IMG/VR virus record: IMGVR_UViG_3300032289_001659
Coordinates: 1-20,934 of that record
Origin: a virus
Direction: 5' to 3' (one strand)
Length of the DNA: 20,934 nt
This document shows positions 17,025 to 20,934 of the stretch, piece by piece; within the stretch, counting starts at the first letter, position 1; each line of letters opens with the position of its first letter. A program made the position numbers and the translations under genes. The notes under the pieces were generated by a model. The model was not told the origin of the DNA and ran no database searches. It saw only the letters and a list, made by a program, of their open reading frames with translations.

Positions 17025-17156
17025 TTATTTACAAGGAATATCCCACTTCTTAATCTCTTTCTTCTTTTTCTTTGGCTTCTTCTCACCCTGCACAATCTTA
17101 AGAATCCCGTTTCCGGGAGCAGGGTTTTGGCTGTTAAGTTTTTCGGACATCTTCAT
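17025..17156 (-). CDS. Very small lysine-rich protein preceding terminase
   Basis: This 43-residue frame begins at an ATG (17156) that overlaps the stop of the upstream gene (ATGA) and has AAGGAG 8 bases upstream. It ends 14 bases before the terminase start. The N-terminal half is neutral (MKMSEKLNSQNPAPGNGIL). The second half has an uninterrupted lysine tract within EKKPKKKKKEIKK and ends in WDIPCK. It is too short for a recognisable domain, but the ribosome site and the overlap on one side with tight spacing on the other support it as real. A nucleic-acid-binding or packaging accessory peptide is possible by composition only. Confidence 0.6.
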   Translation of the reverse strand: MKMSEKLNSQNPAPGNGILKIVQGEKKPKKKKKEIKKWDIPCK

Positions 17157-17449
17157 TTCTTCTTCTCCTTAATCTTGTCGGAGAATTTTCTTTTCTTGTT
17201 TGCATCAGCCGTGTTGCTAGCACGGGAGCCAAATTTGGCTTTCCCCCCGTCCTCCTCAAAGTGGCTTCCGTCCTTCTCGTGTTTAGCCACGGTATTGTAT
17301 CCGGGGTCTTTTCCACTCTTCTGCATAAGTTTTTCACGGGCGGCAGACACTACTTTTCCGTAGCCATCTTTACCCTTAGAAACCTTGCTTCTAACCATTT
17401 TATATGCCCGGTTCCCACCTTTAGTGGTTTTTGCATCTCGCTTTGCCAC
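17153..17449 (-). CDS. Small basic protein, first gene of the packaging operon
   Basis: I use the GTG at 17449, which has GGGGG 8 bases upstream and gives 98 residues. The in-frame ATG at 17512 would overlap the divergent plus-strand gene and has no site. The protein is strongly basic and polar (VAKRDAKTTKGGNRAYKMVR at the start, then KVVSAAREKLMQKSG, ending DKIKEKKK). One amphipathic helix is likely at about 33-50; the rest looks disordered. Its stop overlaps the next small gene (ATGA). No family is recognised. A DNA-binding or packaging accessory role is suggested only by charge and operon position. Confidence 0.7.
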   Translation of the reverse strand: MAKRDAKTTKGGNRAYKMVRSKVSKGKDGYGKVVSAAREKLMQKSGKDPGYNTVAKHEKDGSHFEEDGGKAKFGSRASNTADANKKRKFSDKIKEKKK

Positions 17450-17506
17450 TTGTGATTCCCCCTTCAAATAGTATATGCTCCAAGCATAGCATAAAGGATT
17501 CGTAAT
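17450..17506. promoter_or_regulatory. Divergent intergenic region with a palindrome and candidate promoters
   Basis: This gap separates the minus-strand packaging operon from the plus-strand genes. A palindrome (TATGCT-CCA-AGCATA, 17474-17488) could be an operator. On the plus strand, TTGTGA (17450-17455) and TATATG (17472-17477) are spaced by 16 bases. On the minus strand, TATACT (17475-17470) resembles a -10 box but has no good -35. Both -10 candidates overlap the palindrome, so one factor could control both directions. The promoter matches are weak. Confidence 0.38.
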
Positions 17507-18022
17507 ATGCAAAGGGATATAGACTTTCTAGGTATCGACGCAGTTTCAAGATTCCTGCCTAGTGACAGGCAAGTAGGGGTTAAGCTAACCCTATTGAAGA
17601 ATGCTCCTGATAACATCCTCCAAGTTCTGACCCCCTCTAGCTTGGACACTATCGCAAATTACATCGCCCCCTATAATGTAGTTGAAGTTAGGGCTTGGGT
17701 CGAAACCTACCCTGAGTTCTTAGAGTGGCTTATCTCCCCTGACGCCTGCGAAATCAGTATGTACAAGATGAGGGAGAAGGCGGTATCGACCATTACCGAG
17801 ATACTCAATTCAGACAGTTCGGACATAGAACTTAACCCCAAGGTATTAGGGGTAAAACTAAAAGCCGCAGAATTGGTGCTCAAGGGGTTGCAACCGAAGC
17901 AACCTCCCACTAAAATAAACAACAGATTAAATCTGTATGGGGGGAGAATCCCCAAGAGCTTGGCTTCTAAATCTGAAGACGCACTGGAAGCAGAGCTTCT
18001 TCAACTTCAGCGAGGGCAATAA
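17507..18022 (+). CDS. Possible terminase small subunit
   Basis: This 171-residue protein starts at an ATG with AAAGGA 8 bases upstream. It is mostly helical. The segment at about 85-130 (MREKAVSTITEILNS, a short linker, then LGVKLKAAELVLKGLQPKQP) resembles the helical hairpin and oligomerisation part of many phage small terminases. These often read as two helices ending in 'KL.AAE.iLk'. The C-terminus is charged and helical (EDALEAELLQLQRG). No clear helix-turn-helix is visible in the N-terminal half. Small terminases usually sit next to the large subunit; here the gene is adjacent but on the opposite strand, separated by two small genes. The alternative is an unrelated helical protein. Confidence 0.6.
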   Translation: MQRDIDFLGIDAVSRFLPSDRQVGVKLTLLKNAPDNILQVLTPSSLDTIANYIAPYNVVEVRAWVETYPEFLEWLISPDACEISMYKMREKAVSTITEILNSDSSDIELNPKVLGVKLKAAELVLKGLQPKQPPTKINNRLNLYGGRIPKSLASKSEDALEAELLQLQRGQ

Positions 18023-18025
18023 TCC

Positions 18026-18436
18026 ATGGGTTCTTTCGTATCCCGCACTTTGTTGGCTAACGATATAAATGGGCCAACAATAATCAATGTTGCATCAACC
18101 CAGACTTGGTACTCCGAACCCATTAGCATTACCTCTGAGGATGGAATTTGGGGGATGTTTCTTACCATTATGTACGCAACTGCGGTGGACGCAACTATCA
18201 CCATAGAAGGTGGTACAGAAGGGGCGGCATCGGGGTTTTGGTATGCTCTTGACTCTTTTGTTATGAACAAGCCTGCAAATGGTCTAGTTCTACCCGCATC
18301 TGCTACCAAAGGTGTGGTAACTATTTTACCTCCTCCGGGTCAATCTCTACCTCCATACATCCGAATCAAAGTAACTGCAGGTGCTGCAGTACTTAGTATT
18401 ACCAAAATTCTTGTATCACGACGAAACCTTTCTTAA
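18026..18436 (+). CDS. Beta-rich virion-like protein, member 1 of a tandem pair
   Basis: This 136-residue protein starts at an ATG with GAGGG about 9 bases upstream, 3 bases after the previous stop. It alternates hydrophobic and polar residues in beta strands (MFLTIMYATAVDATITIEGG) and ends with YIRIKVTAGAAVLSITKILV. It has almost no long helix or cysteine. The pattern of strands matches the first 120 residues of the next gene, notably 'ATITIE'/'ATITLE' and 'YIRIKVTA'/'AIRLVITA', so the two are probably paralogues. A single beta-sandwich head decoration or fibre-associated protein is likely, since a fibre gene follows. The role is inference. Confidence 0.72.
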   Translation: MGSFVSRTLLANDINGPTIINVASTQTWYSEPISITSEDGIWGMFLTIMYATAVDATITIEGGTEGAASGFWYALDSFVMNKPANGLVLPASATKGVVTILPPPGQSLPPYIRIKVTAGAAVLSITKILVSRRNLS

Positions 18437-18447
18437 AGGGGTAGATA

Positions 18448-19128
18448 ATGGCATACCAACTAGTTGAGCTTAGTCTACAAAACTATGCTCGAAAAATCAC
18501 TGATGCTCTTCCCCTCCAAATTGGTGTTGGGGGTTTGAGTCCCAATGACGTTACTACCTTAATCGTGTCTGTTGTAGTTGGGGCCGTTACAGGAACAGCT
18601 ACTATTACTCTTGAGGAATCCGTTGACGGTGGAGTCTCTTGGACCACAGTTCCGGGCACTCTAACAAGCGGAACAATCAACGCTCCGGGCACCTACTCCA
18701 TTCGGGTTACGGAACTGAGTGGGATTATATCCCCTGCGATTAGGTTAGTGATTACTGCCGCCTCTGGTGGGGTGGTTTACATCTCCAGAGCATACCGCAC
18801 ATTGTCTACTGGTAACAATATTATACCTAGAACCGCTATTTCACTCGGTACTGGTCTAGCGACTGAAGCTAAACAAGACACAATTATTACTGCAGTAGAC
18901 GGTATTGAGGCAGCACTTGCCACACTTAATGCGGTCAATTTTGCTACAGAAGCAACTCAACAAAAGCTGCGAAAGTGGCCCTATGCCACACACGCAAAGA
19001 TTGCGCCATCAGAGGATGTCACAAACAAATACTACACTTACAAAACTGCTGCCGATGTAACAGTGGGAACTATTACCATCAATAAATCAACTGGCTTGAT
19101 AACTTATTCGCCTGACAGGACGGTGTGA
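18448..19128 (+). CDS. Beta-sandwich virion-like protein, member 2 of a tandem pair
   Basis: This 226-residue protein starts at an ATG behind AAAGGGG at 6 bases. Residues about 1-120 form a beta domain (GTATITLEESVDGGVSWTTV, then PAIRLVITAASGGVVYISRA) similar in strand order to the preceding protein. Residues about 135-170 hold a short helical linker (ATEAKQDTIITAVDGIEAAL) of the kind seen in trimeric phage fibres. The last 50 residues are beta again (KYYTYKTAADVTVGTITINK). It could be a head fibre, a decoration protein or a short tail spike. It ends 2 bases before the fibre start, so the genes probably form one transcript. Confidence 0.75.
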   Translation: MAYQLVELSLQNYARKITDALPLQIGVGGLSPNDVTTLIVSVVVGAVTGTATITLEESVDGGVSWTTVPGTLTSGTINAPGTYSIRVTELSGIISPAIRLVITAASGGVVYISRAYRTLSTGNNIIPRTAISLGTGLATEAKQDTIITAVDGIEAALATLNAVNFATEATQQKLRKWPYATHAKIAPSEDVTNKYYTYKTAADVTVGTITINKSTGLITYSPDRTV

Positions 19129-19130
19129 CG

Positions 19131-20934
19131 ATGACTATTTACGAAGAGTTTAATCCGTTACTAGAGGAGAATATGCAGAAGATTACCGTGCCGTCATTGG
19201 TACGGGTCGAGACTGTAGCCGCTGCAAAGCTCTTGGGCAGGAGTGCAGGCACAAACGATATTGGCGTGCTTTACGTTGCAGAGAAACAGGGCTTCTACCT
19301 TTGGTGTGACAATTGTCCACATCCTGTTGATGACGACATGGTTTTTATCACGGCAGACGGTGGGAACACTCGCTGGGAACTTGTGCAAAAAGTTTCTCGC
19401 ACTCAGGGCGACACCGGTTGGATTGACAGAGACGGGCTCACGCTTTCAAAGCTGAACCCTACCACACTTCGGGCAGCGTTCACGGGGCCGGCCACTTACG
19501 CAAAAAACTCTGTTAGATACACTCTTCCCATTGGGGATTATGACATAGTTCTTAGCGGTGCGGCAGGAAACAAGTGGGTCTATTTTGACACAGACATGAC
19601 TCTCAAGTTTATCGACGGCAATCCAACGGACTTTTCTTCGCAAACTTGGGTGGCCAATGTGTTCTGGACTGGCAGCGTGATTGGAGGCATCCAGACAGAG
19701 TTCCACGGAATTCGAGACAGCGTATGGCACGCTTGGGCTCACAAGTATTTGGGGACTCAATACACAAGCGGCCTTAGCATAACCACAAACACACAGCCAG
19801 ATAGCATCACAGACCCTAACGCCGACACAGTACAGTTCCTTTGGCTCACAACGGGTGTGATTCATGACGAAGACACTCAAGTTGACGTGGGAACAGGAAA
19901 CTGGCTACAGACTCTTGGGAGTGGCTTAACAACCACAACGGCTGCCTCAATTCCGTTTTTCTATTACAACGGCACGGCTGTTGTAGGCGTTGCGGCGAAT
20001 GCTGACAGATACCCGTTCTTATACACTGGTGACAATGGAACCCCACAGTGGGAGAACGGCGGCACTCTCACACCGGCAACAAACGGTCAGTACGTTGTTT
20101 ATCACTATTTTGCTTCTCCTTTTATAGATGGATACAGTGTTTTTGCACGACCTCACAACGCAGTATTCACAACTCTGGCAACCGCTCAAGCTGCAAGACC
20201 TGCTTCTCTTATCTGGTCTAGTATTGGTGAATTTAAGCACATTTATAGCGTTGTATTCCGCGTAAACACACCATGGGCCCCTGTTCCCGCTCACGCTTGC
20301 AAGATTGTAAGCGTGCAGGACTTTCGGTTAACCTCAAGTGGATCGGCAGCGGCTCAGAACGCATCAACTCACGGGGCACTGTCTGGCTTATCGGACCCGA
20401 ATGCACACCCTGCCACAGCGATATCTGTAGACGCTGCAGGTTTCGATGGAAACCTTGCACCAACTGACGACACAGTTCAGAAGGCATTGCAAAAATTTGA
20501 TGATTATACTCCTGCAGCACCAACAGCCTCTACAACTTCTGTTGTAACCACAAGTTTCAAAAGGGCTCTCACCACCTCTGAGGACACCGTTCAAAAAGCC
20601 CTGAACAGACTGGAAAAAACAAGTAGTAAAGCTACCTCCACATTAGCAGTCAGGGCAGTTTCAACATGGGCCGCTAGAACTAGCGCCGCTGATAATAGTT
20701 GGCTGTCTGTTTGCTGGAGTCCTGAACTAGGTTTGTTTTGTGCCGTTTCAGAGACAGGCACAGGCAATAGGGTTCAAACTTCTCCTGATGGAATCAATTG
20801 GACAATCAGAACAAGTGCGGCTGATAATGGTTGGAGGTCTGTTTGCTGGAGTCCTGAACTAGGTTTGTTTTGTGCCGTTTCAGATACAGGCACAGGCAAT
20901 AGGGTTCAAACTTCTCCTGATGGAATCAATTGGA
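19131..20934 (+). CDS. Tail-fibre-like protein with C-terminal propeller-type repeats, 3' end outside the window
   Basis: The frame is open from the ATG at 19131 to the right edge (601 codons). The site upstream is weak (GGTG), so it may depend on coupling to the preceding gene 2 bases away. The N-terminal 400 residues are beta-rich with Trp and Gly (VYFDTDMTLKFIDGN). From about residue 414 comes HGALSGLSDPNAHP, a pattern common in phage tail proteins. Two DDTVQKALQKF-type coiled-coil motifs follow at 446-456 and 484-494, typical of trimer-forming segments. From residue 516 begin 44-residue repeats (SVCWSPELGLFCAV, then VQTSPDGINW), which resemble beta-propeller or BNR-like blades. The protein is likely a receptor-binding fibre or spike. 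The end is not visible. Confidence 0.85.
   Translation, partial: MTIYEEFNPLLEENMQKITVPSLVRVETVAAAKLLGRSAGTNDIGVLYVAEKQGFYLWCDNCPHPVDDDMVFITADGGNTRWELVQKVSRTQGDTGWIDRDGLTLSKLNPTTLRAAFTGPATYAKNSVRYTLPIGDYDIVLSGAAGNKWVYFDTDMTLKFIDGNPTDFSSQTWVANVFWTGSVIGGIQTEFHGIRDSVWHAWAHKYLGTQYTSGLSITTNTQPDSITDPNADTVQFLWLTTGVIHDEDTQVDVGTGNWLQTLGSGLTTTTAASIPFFYYNGTAVVGVAANADRYPFLYTGDNGTPQWENGGTLTPATNGQYVVYHYFASPFIDGYSVFARPHNAVFTTLATAQAARPASLIWSSIGEFKHIYSVVFRVNTPWAPVPAHACKIVSVQDFRLTSSGSAAAQNASTHGALSGLSDPNAHPATAISVDAAGFDGNLAPTDDTVQKALQKFDDYTPAAPTASTTSVVTTSFKRALTTSEDTVQKALNRLEKTSSKATSTLAVRAVSTWAARTSAADNSWLSVCWSPELGLFCAVSETGTGNRVQTSPDGINWTIRTSAADNGWRSVCWSPELGLFCAVSDTGTGNRVQTSPDGINW
20676..20934 (+). repeat. Tandem 132-base (44-residue) repeats in the fibre gene
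   Basis: Unit 1 is 20676-20807. Unit 2 begins at 20808 and is cut by the right edge after 127 bases. Apart from the first third of each unit, the two copies are almost identical at DNA level, so the duplication is recent or kept uniform by recombination. Each unit carries one WSPELG...TSPDG blade-like motif. More units probably follow outside the window. Confidence 0.93.

Noticed and set aside
17450-17512. Upstream ATG extension of the small basic protein
   Set aside because: It would overlap the divergent gene start, has no ribosome site, and adds a hydrophobic stretch unlike the rest of the protein. The GTG at 17449 has a clear site.
1-20934. CRISPR arrays, tRNA or rRNA genes, insertion sequences and attachment sites
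   Set aside because: None was seen: no regularly spaced short repeats, no cloverleaf with conserved arms, no transposase and no integrase. A tRNA search program could still find an unusual one.

Overview
The window looks like the morphogenesis region of a tailed, podovirus-like (T7-type architecture) bacteriophage or a related prophage. Genes are densely packed, often with ATGA or TAATG stop/start overlaps, and most have recognisable GGAGG-type ribosome binding sites. There is no rRNA, tRNA or cellular housekeeping gene. The host cannot be named from the sequence; the Shine-Dalgarno sites only point to a bacterium. No stretch longer than about 130 bases lacks a gene.

Minus strand, read right to left from about 17.45 kb: two small lysine-rich proteins, the large terminase subunit, a small one-helix membrane protein, the portal, an acidic scaffold-like protein and a 609-residue major capsid protein candidate. 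The capsid gene is followed by a double hairpin with a U-tract. Beyond it are an HNH/AP2 endonuclease and a small zinc-ribbon protein. After an interruption by plus-strand genes, the minus strand resumes with a small helical protein, a helix-turn-helix protein, an acidic protein, a hairpin terminator, a lysine-rich virion-like protein, a gp11-like tail adaptor and a very large gp12-like tail nozzle that runs off the left edge. Terminase, portal, scaffold, capsid, adaptor and nozzle occur in the order expected of a short-tailed phage.

Plus strand, two islands: (a) 8.19-9.12 kb, a calcineurin-like metallophosphoesterase plus a small unknown gene, embedded inside the minus-strand structural cluster; (b) 17.5 kb to the right edge, a possible small terminase subunit, two beta-rich proteins that look like tandem paralogues, and a long tail-fibre-like protein. 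The fibre ends in near-identical 44-residue repeats that run off the right edge. The 57-base gap between the terminase-side operon and island (b) holds a palindrome and overlapping candidate promoters.

Functional picture: the two terminase subunits and portal package DNA into a shell built by the scaffold and capsid proteins. Adaptor and nozzle form the short tail, and the plus-strand fibre and beta-rich proteins probably decorate the virion or bind the host. Assignments to terminase, portal, HNH and phosphoesterase rest on visible motifs. Scaffold, capsid, adaptor and nozzle rest on motifs or composition together with gene order. The remaining assignments are hypotheses.
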